Source: Choristoneura fumiferana (Eukaryota > Arthropoda > Insecta > Lepidoptera > Tortricidae). Taken from it: a stretch of 64,000 bases of DNA. Below the pieces are notes generated by a model that worked only from the letters and a program-made list of their open reading frames with translations, was not told where the DNA came from and ran no database searches. The stretch is taken from assembly GCF_025370935.1 (NCBI RefSeq), contig NC_133481.1, positions 21,048,528 to 21,112,527 of the forward strand. Reading direction: 5' to 3'. Both the position numbers and the translations under genes were made by a program. Below, one piece after another: positions 44,829 through 55,557 of the stretch; position 1 is the stretch's first letter, and every line of letters starts with the position of its first letter.

Positions 44829-47800
44829 TGCCAGCACACCCGTACTTCGAGCTCCTCCAGACGAACACAAACCACTGTGCCAGGGCGCAAGACCTTCTGG
44901 TTCATGTCATGGCGGAGTGGCGTGTGGACCTTGCGGTTGTTGCCGAGCCCTACGCTGTCCCCCCCCAGCAAACCTGGGTTGGGGACACCGAGGGCTTGGT
45001 GGGCATAATTACGCCGGCGGCTGGCTCCCAGCGCCTCTCACTGAGGGAGAGGGGCCCTGGCTACGTGGCCGCTAACTGGGGAGAGGTAGTTGTCATAGGC
45101 ACATATTTCTCCCCAAACCGGCCCTTTGCTGACTTTGAGGCGTACCTGATCCGCTTGGAGCTGGTGGTGCAGAGGGCCGCACCAGCCCAAGTGATCCTGA
45201 TGGGGGACCTCAACGCCAAATGCACGGCGTGGGGGTGCCCCATCACGGATCAGAGAGGGGCACTTTTGCGCGACTGGGCCGTCATGGTCGGCCTAGTACT
45301 GCAAAATGTGGGCACCGCAAACACCTGCGTCCGGTGGCAGGGAGGGTCCATAGTGGATCTGATGTTCGCCAGCCCTGCTATCGGCGCACGTGTTACCGAC
45401 TGGCGCGTGCTTGAGGAGGTGGAGACCCTGTCCGACCACCTTTATATAAGGTGCAGGATCTCCAAAGCCCCCCCTGGTCCACAGGCCGCACGGGTCAGCA
45501 GAGGAGACCGGGACTTCCCAAGATGGGCGGTCTCCCGCCTCGACCGAGACCGAGCCGAGGAAGCTGCCATCGTGCAGGCATGGTGCACCGACCCCCCCCG
45601 GGAACAGGGGGTCGATCTGAGGGCCGCCAGCTTCCGGGAGGACCTGACAGCCGTCTGCGACGCGGCGATGCCGAGGGCGAGGCGCTTCACGCCCAAAACC
45701 AGCGTCTACTGGTGGTCGCAAGACTTGGCGGACTTGCGAGCCGCCAGTGACGCTGCGCGCCGCGCCTTCACGCGATGCCGCCGACGAAGGACCAAGATAC
45801 CTGGGGAAGAGGAGCGCCTCTTGACTAACCTCCGAACGGCCAAGAAGGCGCTCTCAACGGCCATCGCGGAGGCCAAGGATACTGCCTACAAGGAATTCTT
45901 GGCCACCCTGGATGCAGATCCGTGGGGGCGGCCGTATCGCATGGTGCGAGCAAAACTAAAGGCGGCCCCCCCCCACGGAAAACTTCGAGCCAGCCTTGCT
46001 TAATACTGTCTTGGAGGGCCTGTTCCCGGACAGCCCTCCCTTTGACCCGCCATACATGGCAGAGCCCAGAGCGGAGCCGGCGATGGCCCAAGACGTTCCC
46101 CCGGTAACACAGGAGGAGATTTTCCGGGCGGTGTGCCGACTTAAAGGTGCCCCCAAAGCGCCGGGGCCGGATGGGGTGCCCGGAAAAGTCCTGCACATTG
46201 CCCTGAAGCACCTCGGGGGCCGCCTCAGTGCGCTATTCGACGAGTGTCTAGCGGTGGGGCGGTTCCCGAGATGTTGGAAGGAGGGAAGATTGGTCCTGCT
46301 CCGGAAGGAGGGTCGACCAGCTGACTCCCCCTCCGGCCACAGGCCGCTAGTGATGCTGGATGAGACGGGAAAGCTACTCGAAAGAGTCATAGCTTCCCGT
46401 ATCAACCAGCACCTAGCGGACGTAGGACCAAACCTCTCGGAGGGCCAATTCGGGTTCCGGGTGGGGCGTTCCACCTTGGACGCACTATCCGCCCTGAAAG
46501 GGTTCACCGCAGAGGCAGCCGAGAGGGGCCAGGGGGTGATGGCGGTATCGCTAGACATCGCCAATGCCTTCGGGTCCCTCCCTTTCGAGGTGATAGGGGA
46601 GGCACTCCGATACCACGGGGTGCCCCTCTATCTTCAAAGGATCGTGGAGCACTACTTGACGGATCGGGTGGTGCTTTACATGGGAAGAGGGGGCTCACGG
46701 ATGGCCAGGCCAGTAACCTGCGGTGTTCCACAGGGGTCCGTATTAGGACCCCTGCTCTGGAACATCGGATACGACTGGGTCATCCGCGGAGCGGTGCTGC
46801 CCCGAATGGCAATAATCTGCTTTGCGGATGACACTCTTGTCGCCGTTCGGGACACCACCTATGAGGAGGTTGCCAGGAGAGCGGAGGTAGGCGCGTCAAT
46901 GGTGGTCGACCGGATTGGGGCCTTGGGGCTCAGGGTAAGCCTCAGTAAGACCGAGGCACTGTGCTTTAGGGGTCCGAGATGGAGGCTTCCGCGGGGCGCA
47001 TGCCTCCGAATCAACGGAGAAACCGTCGAGGTGAAGGCCCACATAAAATATCTGGGTCTTACCCTTGACGGTAGCTGGAAGTTCGAGGAACATTTCCGCC
47101 AAATGGCTCCTCGACTGGTAGGTGCAGCAGGAGCCCTCAGCCGGCTCCTACCAAACGTGGGGGGACCTGATGCCCCCTGCAGGCGACTGTTTGCAGGGGT
47201 CATCAGGAGCATGGCGCTATACGGGGCACCGATATGGGCCGGTGCCCTCACTGCCAGGACCAAATCCCTACTCCGGAAGCCCCAAAGGGTCATGGCGGTG
47301 AGGATGTGCCGGGCATACCGCACAGTGGGCTGGGCGGCGGCCTGCGCTTTGGCCGGCACCCCTCCCTGGGAGATTGAGGCAGAGATGCTGGCCGAAGCGT
47401 ACCGAGTGCGCTGCGAGAGGAGAGATCACGGTGAGGTCTCCCTGGCCCCTCAGGAGCTGGTGAGAGACCGAGAACTCGGGAAGGAACGAGTCATGGAGCG
47501 CTGGGTGGATGAACTAGCAGATGCTGAATACGGCATCCGAACCATTGAAGCCATCCGCCCAGTGCTCCTAGAATGGTGCAAGAGGAGCCACGGGGCCCTC
47601 ACGTTCCGCCTTGTGCAGGTGCTGTCCGGACACGGTTGCTTCGGGCGGTACCTTCACAGGGTGGCGGGAAGGGAGATGACGCCATCATGCCATGAGTGCG
47701 GCGCCGGTGAGGATACGGCACAGCACACTCTCGAGGTGTGCCCTGCCTGGTCGGACCGGCGCCGCAACCTTGCGGCGGAAATTGGCGGTGACCTCTCGCT

Positions 47801-48002
47801 TCCCAGCGTCATAAATGCAATGCTGGGGAGCGAGAGTTCCTGGGAGGCTGTCTCCTCCTTCTGCGAAGAGGTAATTTCACAGAAGGAGGAAAGGGAGCGG
47901 GAGCGTGAGAGAGACCCTCTTGCACATCCGTCCCGACGTAGACGAGCGGGGAGAAGGCGGCAACAATTTGCCGCACTACTACCCGACGGTGGCGCCGGCT
48001 AG
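44828..48002 (+). pseudogene. TRAS-like ORF2 (endonuclease-reverse transcriptase), element Y2
   Basis: The start ATG overlaps the ORF1 stop as TAATG, an arrangement known to support termination-reinitiation in the related SART1. Endonuclease motifs: QTNTNHCARAQD, AEPYAVP, GDLNAKCTAWG, GSIVDLMF and SDHLYI. A C9 run at 45966-45974 breaks the frame, which resumes from 45996 and is open to the TAG at 48002. RT motifs: AVSLDIANAFGSLPF, CGVPQGSVLGPLLWN, FADD (Phe instead of the Tyr seen in the other copies). Then CHECGAGEDTAQHTLEVC and a basic tail PSRRRRAGRRR. About 1,058 codons in all, the usual TRAS size. Confidence 0.82.
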
Positions 48003-48315
48003 TGGGGGATAGGGGCTCCCCTATTAGCCAAAACGGCCCACAAGTATTAGGGGGGGATCAAGTATTCCCGATTCCCCCCTCATGGAGAGGACAACCCGGC
48101 TAGACCGGGCCGGCCAGCGGATGTCGTGGTGTCTCCCAGTGCTCCCATGGCATCCGCACACTTGGCTGGTGAGGGAATACCGGTGGGTTTTTAATGGGTA
48201 GGCCTCCCCCCTTCCTTCCTTCCCAATTGGAAGGAAGGAGGGGGAGAGGAGAGTCCCATACACCCCCTGCGTTGTCCCCACGGCGCAGGGATAGTGCGTA
48301 AAGCATTTTCCCACC

Positions 48316-48384
<69 letters not shown>

Positions 48385-48386
<2 letters not shown>

Positions 48387-48471
48387 TTAGGTTAGGTTAG
48401 GTTAGGTTAGGTTAGGTTAGGTTAGGTTAGGTTAGGTTAGGTTAGGTTAGGTTAGGTTAGGTTAGTTAGGT
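48385..48471 (+). repeat. Telomeric (TTAGG)n array, about 87 bp
   Basis: The longest array here: about 17 uniform GGTTA units with one short unit near the end (GGTTAGTTAGG). It ends GGT before C6, so one T or C may be missing compared with other junctions. Confidence 0.92.
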
Positions 48472-49131
48472 CCCCCCGAGTGTCGCTACCTTGTCGTGGT
48501 GGGGGGCTTGAGCCCTTGATCTTCGAGTTGCATAGCTCGAAGAGAAAGGGTGACCAAGAGCGGCACAGCCTCGGCGGAGCCCATTTTTGGGCCAGGCGGG
48601 GCAGGCGCGCCCTAGTGAAAGGGTGCGCCACTTTCCTGCTCCCTGTCTCTCTTGTAGCAGGGGACAACGGGGATGCAGAGGCGGTGGGTCCGCTCCCGGT
48701 ACCTCTCTGAGTAGCAGAGTAGACTGGGATGCGGACGTGACTTGGAGGAGCGCCGTCCGCAAGGGCGGCCCTACTGCAGGTCTCTTCTAAGAGCTGCTGT
48801 GGAAACTCGCAACCCGGCCCGTAGGTGCCGGGAGTGAGGGTCGTCGCCTGCAAAGGGAGGACCGCGAGGAAGGAAAACCTCTATAAAAACCGGGGATAAC
48901 CGCTCCTTACTGCGGTTCTGGATACGGGTTGCAGCGTATCCAGTACCAGGCCGGAGACAAGTAGGTCCTGTGGATCGAACGGGTCCGGCCTGGATTAGCG
49001 GCTTGCCGGAAGTACCACGCCAGTGGTGAACGGGTTGGCGTAACTGCAACACAGGGGAACTCATCCCTTAAATCAGAGGAGAGCGGCTCCCTCTTTAAAA
49101 GGGCAGGGGCCTTACCCCTTAAAGTAAGGAA

Positions 49132-51373
49132 ATGGGTGACAATAAAGAGTTATTACCCCAGGAGGGTACCCTTCGGGGAGAATCCCTCACCGCTAACATC
49201 CCGCGGTCAGCCCCATCGTATTCTGGGGGGCAAATGTCACTTCGTGGGCCCTCAAAGCCCACGTTTAGATTTAAGTTCGCCGGCGATACAGATCGCCGAA
49301 CGTAAAAGTGTGCCATTGCGCGACTGCCACGTGCACCTCATAAGGCAGAAATCGCCAAACACCTCAAACCAAGAGCCCGAACTGAGGGCAAACACAAGCT
49401 CTGACGTCAGCTTTGCTTCCCAGGGGACCGGAGGTCGTGAGTCCTCTGGTAAAAGCAAGCTTGAAAATATTCCGGAGGGAGCTGAGCGGGTGAAGCAGAA
49501 GCGGAAGAGATTCCGCCCTGCTTCATCCGTGCTCAGCTCAAGCGATGAAGAGTCGACAGGTCTCTCAGCTGAGGGACAAAAACCACAGACGAGAGGAAGA
49601 GGTCGCCCGCCTACAACAGGCAAATACGCAGGCCTAGCCAAGGCGAAAGAGGCGTACAATCGTGCCCTGCGAGAGGAGCTCCGTCTGAAAGCGGAGCTTG
49701 AGGTCCAGGACATGCAGATCAAGACCAGGCAGGGGTACCAGAGAGGCATTTCTGGGAGGAATGATCCGGAGGGCACCTCGGCTAACAAAGACCTTGGCCA
49801 GCAGGTAACCGACAGCGTGGCCATCATAAACAAGGTCGCGGTTACCTCTAAAAACCTATCTGGAGGCTATATTAAATGCCTGAAAGATGCGGCTGCTGCA
49901 ATTGCTGATGCCTTCTCGGAGCTCAGCAAGCGCACAGCCACTGATGAGACGGCTCGGCTGCAGGCTGACAACAATCGGCTGCAAGCCGAGGTGGCCAGTC
50001 TCCGAAAGGAGCTGGCCGATCTTAAAAGGGACTTCGAGGGGATGCGGAAGCAGGGTAGTCCGCAACCCCCTCCTACCGGACACGTCGAGACGGAGCTGCC
50101 CCCTGCGCAGCCTCCCTCAACAAGAATTGAGGAAAGTCGAGGTGCGGGAAATCCAACAGCAATGGATATGGACACGCTGTGTCAAGCGGTTATGGCCCAA
50201 GTCGGGTCGTACCTGGACGCCCACCTGGCGGGCATCCAAGACCGGCTATTACCTGAGAGGGCCGTCCAACAAGCCGCGGAGGATGCTGCTTCTGGCCATG
50301 CCTCGGCTGGTCCGAGGCGGAAAAATGGAAGAAAAAAGAAGATAAAGAAGGCGGAAGGGGATAAACAACCACCCCCACTGCCCCCGCCGCTTCCGCCCCC
50401 CCGACCGCCCCCACCACCGGAAAAACCTGACAAGTGGACGAGGGTGGAAAAGAAAGGGAGGCGGAAGAAGTCGAAAAATCAGAAAAAGAAGGAGGTCGAC
50501 ACTCCGAAAGGCAAACGTAAGAAGGGAGCCAACAAGCTCCGTCCGCCTCGCTCAGCAGCAGTCGTGATGACGCTGTTGGAGCCAAAGGCGACGGAAAGTG
50601 GGGCAGACTTTGGCTCAGTTCTTGCGGATGCCAAAAGGAAGGTAAGACTGGAGGATCTGGGCATCTCTGGCCTCCGTCTGAGAAAAGCCCAAACCGGGGC
50701 ATATATCATGGAGATACCCGGTACGACAAGTGGTGACAAGGCTGATGCATTGGCCAAAAAACTTGTCGAGGTCACGGACCCAACTGTAGTACGAGTGTCC
50801 AGGCCCATCAAATGCGCTGAATTGCGTATTTCGGGCCTAGACGAGTCCGTTCTGTCCACCGACGTAGTAACGGCGGTCGCTCACGTGGGGGGCTGCGCGG
50901 AGGCTGAGATTAGGCCCGGAGAGATCATATATGGTCGCTCTGGTCTGGGAACAGTATGGCTGCGCTGTCCTGTTCCGGCGGCTAAAAAGGTGGTAGAGGC
51001 GGGAAGGCTGCTGGTGGGCTGGGTGTCGGCGCAGGTCAAGCTGCTCGATGCCCGCCCCCTGCGCTGCTTCCGCTGCCTCGAGGTGGGCCACGTGAAGGCG
51101 AAGTGCAAGGCGGCGGTGGATCGCAGCCTGCTTTGCTACCGCTGCGGATGTCCTGGCCACGTGGCAAGCGCATGTGCAGCAGCACCACATTGCGTTTTGT
51201 GCGCGGAGGCCGGGTTAGCGGCTAATCACAAGGTGGGTAGCAAGGCGTGCAACCCACAAAAATCCAAGAAGGGCAAAACTGATAAGGGACCACAATCCGC
51301 TTCACAGCCAAACACCCAGAAGGGCAGCACATCCGAGCCCAGGGCCGAGGAGGAAGGAATGGTAACCGAGTGA
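49132..51373 (+). CDS. TRAS-like ORF1 (Gag-like), element C
   Basis: About 747 codons. I use ATG 49132, whose first codons read MGDNKELLPQEGTLRGESL and match copy E and family Y. At a G6 run (about 49225) the frame shifts; copies D and E have G8 there and stay open. The long downstream frame, open from 49136, would otherwise start only at a GTG. Further on: a Ser/Arg-rich part, heptad-rich LQADNNRLQAEVASLRKEL (about residues 270-300), a basic RRKNGRKKKIKKAEGDK segment, a poly-Pro linker, then knuckles CFRCLEVGHVKAKC (Cys near residue 645), CYRCGCPGHVASAC and CVLCAEAGLAANH. The product would bind element RNA and direct the RNP to telomeres. The stop TGA lies four bases before the ORF2 ATG. Confidence 0.82.
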
Positions 51374-51377
51374 TATT

Positions 51378-54300
51378 ATGGCTCCAACTTCAATCCGTTA
51401 CTTACAGACGAACATCAACCACTGCGCCAGAGCCCAGGATCTTTTGTTCCAGAGCATGGCGGAGTGGTTGATTCATGTCGCGGTAGTAGCCGAGCCATAC
51501 TCGGTGCCATCCAGGGATAACTGGGTGGGCGACCTGGATAGCCTCGTAGCGCTGGCCACTCAACCATCGGCTGGCTCTGCGCCGCTCGAGGGAGTGGTGC
51601 GGGGCCATGGCTACGTGGCTGCCAACATTGGAACCACCTTGGTCGTAGGGGTATACTTCTCGCCGAACAGAGCTCTTGCTGAATTCGAGGTGTTCCTCGA
51701 TGAAGTGCGGGCTCTGATCGGCAGAAGCAACCCGGAACTACTGCTGGTCGCTGGGGACTTTAACGCCAAATCCATGGCGTGGGGGTCCCCCACGACTGAC
51801 GCGCGCGGCCATACGCTTGTAGAGTGGGCAGTGGCTACGGGGTTGGAGGTCCTTAACCAAGGGACGGTAGACACGTGCGTGCGGCAACAGGGTGGCTCCA
51901 TCGTGGACATCACGTTCGCCAATGCCGCCCTGGCGCGCCGTGTCCAAGGCTGGGAGGTGATGGAGGGAGTGGAGACGCTATCGGACCACCGTTATATCCG
52001 ATTTGAAGTCTCCACCCACCATACTACCTCGGACGGCCTAAGCCGTCCCCGACAAGGAGATAGCCCAAGATGGGCGGTCAAACGGCTTGACCGTGACCTG
52101 CTGCATGCGGCGGCCTTGGTCCAGGCGTGGCCGGAAGCGCCCGAAGGAACGGTGGAGGAGCAAGCCGCATGGCTTGGTGAGGCCATGGCTCAGGTGTGTG
52201 ACGCTGCGATGCCGCGGGTCAAGCCCGCAGGGCCGAGGCGGAGTGTGTACTGGTGGTCCGCAGAGCTCACGCAGCTGCGCAATTCTTGCGTGGCTGCGAG
52301 ACGCCAGTACACCAGGAGCCGAAGGCGGAGGAGGCGAGACCTAGCGGCGGAAGAGCGGCTATACGCAACCTACAGGGCAGCAAGCCAAACCCTCAGCGCA
52401 GCCATTGGCCGAGCCAAAGACCTGGCGGAGGAGGAAATGCTGGAGACGTTGAACAGCGACCCGTGGGGGCGGCCGTACAAGTCGGTGAGGTGTAAACTTC
52501 GCCCTTGGGCCCCCCCACTCACGCAAAGTCTCCAGCCGGACCTCGTGAGCAGCATCGTGGAAGCCTTATTCCCGCATAGAGGCGAACACCGGCCCCCGCG
52601 GATGGCTCCGGCGTCCTCACGCGAGGAGGACGTTCCACCCGAAGTGACCGATGTAGAGCTAGGAGCGGCGGTGCTGAGGCTTAAAGCCAGAAACACTGCC
52701 CCTGGTCCCGACGGAACTCCTGGCCGCGCCTGGGTGCTAGCGCTGGGCCCTTTAGAACCAAAGGTGAGGGCACTCTTTTCCGCATGCCTGACACAAGGCG
52801 TCATACCACGTTCGTGGAAATGCGGCAAGTTGGTGCTCCTTCGTAAGGAAGGGCGACCGGCTGACTCCCCCTCGGGATACAGGCCGATCGTACTTCTCGA
52901 CGAGGGAGCGAAACTATTTGAGCGGGTTGTCGCGGCCCGCATCACTAACCACCTAGAGGAGCAAGGGCCGGACCTGAGTGCGTACCAGTTCGGATTCCGT
53001 CGGGGCAGATCCACCATCGACGCCATTGCGCGGGTGAGGGCCCTGGCGGATGATGCAGTTTCCCGGGGAGAAGTGGTGCTGGCGGTGTCTTTGGACATAG
53101 CCAACGCGTTCAACACCCTTCCCTGGGAAACGATCAAGGAGGCGCTCAGGTTCCATAATGTACCTGAGTACCTGCGTAGGGTAGTGGAGTCGTACCTCTC
53201 CGAGAGGGCGATACGGTACCCCACGCAGGGAGAGTGGGTGGAACGCGAAATGTCGTGCGGTGTCCCACAGGGGTCAGTCTTAGGACCGCTCCTGTGGAAC
53301 ATCGGCTACGACTGGGTGCTCCGTGGTGCCAACTTACGGGGGGTGGACGTAACGTGTTACGCCGACGATACCCTCGTTACGGCCCGCGGTGCCACCTTCC
53401 GCGACGCGGCCCTGTTGGCCACTGCCGGCGTGGCCCACGTCGTGGATAGGATTCGGAAGCTGGGGCTGGAGGTCGCCCTCCACAAGTCTGAGGCCATATG
53501 TTTCCATGGGCCCCGGAGGGCACCTCCAGCAAATGCTAGTATAGTGGTGGGTGGAGTCTCCATCGGCGTCGGTAGGACGATGAAGTACCTGGGACTCGTC
53601 CTCGACAGCCGGTGGGACTTCGAAGAGCATTTCCGGCGCCTGGCTCCGAAGCTGGTGGGCACGGCATCGGCACTGAGCCGGCTGCTCCCGAACGTGGGCG
53701 GGCCAAAGGCGGGCTGCCGCCGACTGTATACAGGTGTTGTGCGGTCGATGGCCCTGTACGGGGCACCCATATGGGTAAATGCCCTTTCCGCCCGGAACAA
53801 GACCCACCTGCGGCAACCGCAAAGGGTCATGGCGGTTAGGGTATCGAGGGCGTACCGCACCACCTCGTTCGAGGCGGCCTGCGTACTGGCGGGCACCCCA
53901 CCGTGGGAGCTGGATGCCGAAGTGCTAGCCGACGTCTACCAGCGGGTAGCCGAGGCGCGCGCCAGAGGGGAACGGCCCTGTCCGGAAGAGATAAGGCGGT
54001 GGAGAGACATCTCACGCCAAACTCTCTTCCGGAAATGGCTGGAGGCTCTGGAGCGGCCGAGCGCCGGCCACTGGACCATATCGGGAGTCCGGCCCGTCTT
54101 AGAAAGATGGGTCGACAGGACATGGGGTGTTGTCTCCTTCCATCTAGCGCAGGTACTGTCGGGGCATGGCTGCTTCGGCAAGTACCTGTGCAAGATCGCA
54201 AGGAGGGAGACAACACCAATGTGCCACCACTGCGGCGGGGCGGAAGACACCGCGCAGCACACGCTGCAAGTGTGTCCCGCTTTTACTGACCAGCGGTCCC

Positions 54301-54542
54301 GCTTAAAGGCAGTCATTGGGAATGACCTCTCGCTGCCGGCCGTCGTTAAATCCATGACCGACAGCGAGAGGTCGTGGATCGCCATGGCCTCCTTCTGCGA
54401 GGAGGTGATGGCAATCAAGGAAGGAGCGGAACGGGAGCGAGAGGAGGACCCGTCCTCCAGCCCCTGCGCCGCAGGCGAGTTGGGCGAGGCGGTTAGGCTT
54501 ATAACCGCCGCCAATTTCCGCCCTAATAGGGACTGCGGGTGA
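51378..54542 (+). CDS. TRAS-like ORF2 (endonuclease-reverse transcriptase), element C
   Basis: 1,054 codons, uninterrupted. The apurinic-type endonuclease occupies about residues 1-220: NINHCARAQD, Glu39 in AEPYSVP, Asp127 in GDFNAKSMAWG, GSIVDITF, and Ser202-Asp203-His204. This domain nicks telomeric DNA; the observed junctions imply cuts between C and T on the CCTAA strand and between T and A on the TTAGG strand. RT: Asp573 in SLDIANAFNTLPW, CGVPQGSVLGPLLWN, and YADD at 661-664. A CX2CX8HX4C motif starts at Cys949. The last ~25 residues differ from all other copies, because one C is missing in the run at about 54453 and the arginine-rich end is lost. Otherwise all catalytic residues are present. 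Confidence 0.88.
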   Translation: MAPTSIRYLQTNINHCARAQDLLFQSMAEWLIHVAVVAEPYSVPSRDNWVGDLDSLVALATQPSAGSAPLEGVVRGHGYVAANIGTTLVVGVYFSPNRALAEFEVFLDEVRALIGRSNPELLLVAGDFNAKSMAWGSPTTDARGHTLVEWAVATGLEVLNQGTVDTCVRQQGGSIVDITFANAALARRVQGWEVMEGVETLSDHRYIRFEVSTHHTTSDGLSRPRQGDSPRWAVKRLDRDLLHAAALVQAWPEAPEGTVEEQAAWLGEAMAQVCDAAMPRVKPAGPRRSVYWWSAELTQLRNSCVAARRQYTRSRRRRRRDLAAEERLYATYRAASQTLSAAIGRAKDLAEEEMLETLNSDPWGRPYKSVRCKLRPWAPPLTQSLQPDLVSSIVEALFPHRGEHRPPRMAPASSREEDVPPEVTDVELGAAVLRLKARNTAPGPDGTPGRAWVLALGPLEPKVRALFSACLTQGVIPRSWKCGKLVLLRKEGRPADSPSGYRPIVLLDEGAKLFERVVAARITNHLEEQGPDLSAYQFGFRRGRSTIDAIARVRALADDAVSRGEVVLAVSLDIANAFNTLPWETIKEALRFHNVPEYLRRVVESYLSERAIRYPTQGEWVEREMSCGVPQGSVLGPLLWNIGYDWVLRGANLRGVDVTCYADDTLVTARGATFRDAALLATAGVAHVVDRIRKLGLEVALHKSEAICFHGPRRAPPANASIVVGGVSIGVGRTMKYLGLVLDSRWDFEEHFRRLAPKLVGTASALSRLLPNVGGPKAGCRRLYTGVVRSMALYGAPIWVNALSARNKTHLRQPQRVMAVRVSRAYRTTSFEAACVLAGTPPWELDAEVLADVYQRVAEARARGERPCPEEIRRWRDISRQTLFRKWLEALERPSAGHWTISGVRPVLERWVDRTWGVVSFHLAQVLSGHGCFGKYLCKIARRETTPMCHHCGGAEDTAQHTLQVCPAFTDQRSRLKAVIGNDLSLPAVVKSMTDSERSWIAMASFCEEVMAIKEGAEREREEDPSSSPCAAGELGEAVRLITAANFRPNRDCG

Positions 54543-54843
54543 CGGGCACGGGGATGCCCGTCCCCTGCCGTTATGGTCCCCGAGCTGGTAGGCGCGCCAT
54601 GTGTTCCGGCGCGCCTACAGCGATGGAGTAAGGAGGATTGTCCTTGTGTTGGGTCCAAGAATGGACAACTGTCGCGCTTCCGGGCCATGGATGCTAACAG
54701 TTCCCACAGCCCGGATGCAACAAGGCAGTAAAGAGGAACACCCTGGGGTTTTTAGTGGGTACACCGCCCCCTTCTGGGGCGGGATTCCCACATGCCCACC
54801 GGTCTCCCCGGGCCGGTGAAGTCCGTAAAGGATTTTCCCCAGG

Positions 54844-54881
<38 letters not shown>

Positions 54882-54883
<2 letters not shown>

Positions 54884-54895
54884 TTAGGTTAGGTT
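54882..54895 (+). repeat. Telomeric TTAGG repeat, 14 bp
   Basis: GGTTAGGTTAGGTT between the poly(A) of C and the C-run of D. Confidence 0.9.
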
Positions 54896-55557
54896 CCCCC
54901 CCGAGTGTCGCTACCTTGTCGTGGTGGGGGGGCTTGAGCCCTTGATCTTCGGGTTTGCATAGCTCGAAGGGAAAGGGTGACCAAGAGCGGCACAGCCTCG
55001 GCGGAGCCCATTTTGGGCCAGGCGGGGCAGGCGCGCCCTAGTGAAAGGGTGCGCCACTTTCCTGCTCCCTGTCTCTCCTGTAGCAGGGGACAACGGGGAT
55101 GCAGAGGCGGTGGGTCCGCTCCCGGTACCTCTCTGATTAGCAGAGTAGACTGGGACGCGGACGTGACTTGAGGAGCGCCGTCCGCAAGGGCGGCCCTACT
55201 GCAGGGCTCTTCTTAGAGCTGCTGTGGAAACTCGCAACCCGGCCCATAGGTGCCGGGAGTGAGGGTCGTCACCTGCAAAGGGAGGACCACGAGGAAGGAA
55301 AACCTCTATAAAAACCGGGGATAACCGCTCCTTACTGCGGTTCTGGATACGGGTTGCAGCGTATCCAGTACCAGGCCGGAGACAAGTAGGTCCTGTGGAT
55401 CGAACGGGTCCGGCCTGGATCAGCGGCTTGCCGGAAGTACCACGCCAGTGGTGAACGGGTTGGCGTAACTGCAACACAGGGGAACTCATCCCTTAAATCA
55501 GAGGAGAGCGGCTCCCTCTTTAAAAGGGGCAGGGGCCTTACCCCTTAATGTAAGGAA

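Larger units (their letters stand above)
41590..48384 (+). mobile_element. TRAS-like element Y2 (family Y), near full length
   Basis: Starts CCCCCCCGGGTGTCGCCACC right after GGTT (41586-41589). It has a 380-base leader, ORF1, ORF2, 3' UTR with the terminal hairpins, and a long poly(A) (48318-48384) followed by a TTAGG array. Its leader is related to that of family X (TTGTCGTGGTGGGGGGGCTT). Only two frameshifts, both in homopolymer or GC-run sequence, spoil the ORFs. Confidence 0.85.
48472..54881 (+). mobile_element. TRAS-like element C (family X), best-preserved copy
   Basis: 6.4 kb with complete leader, ORF1, ORF2, 3' UTR and poly(A) (about 54844-54881). ORF2 is open throughout. The element is bounded by TTAGG arrays on both sides. 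Confidence 0.88.

Noticed and set aside
48472..48640. HDV-like self-cleaving ribozyme at the 5' end of the TRAS-like elements
   Set aside because: Such ribozymes occur in some LINEs, and hairpins are present here, but I could not fit the double-pseudoknot fold or its catalytic C, so I do not claim it.
49136..49235. ORF1 of copy C starting at 49136
   Set aside because: The first codon is GTG and the first ~30 residues have no similarity to other copies; the conserved N-terminus is in the frame of ATG 49132.
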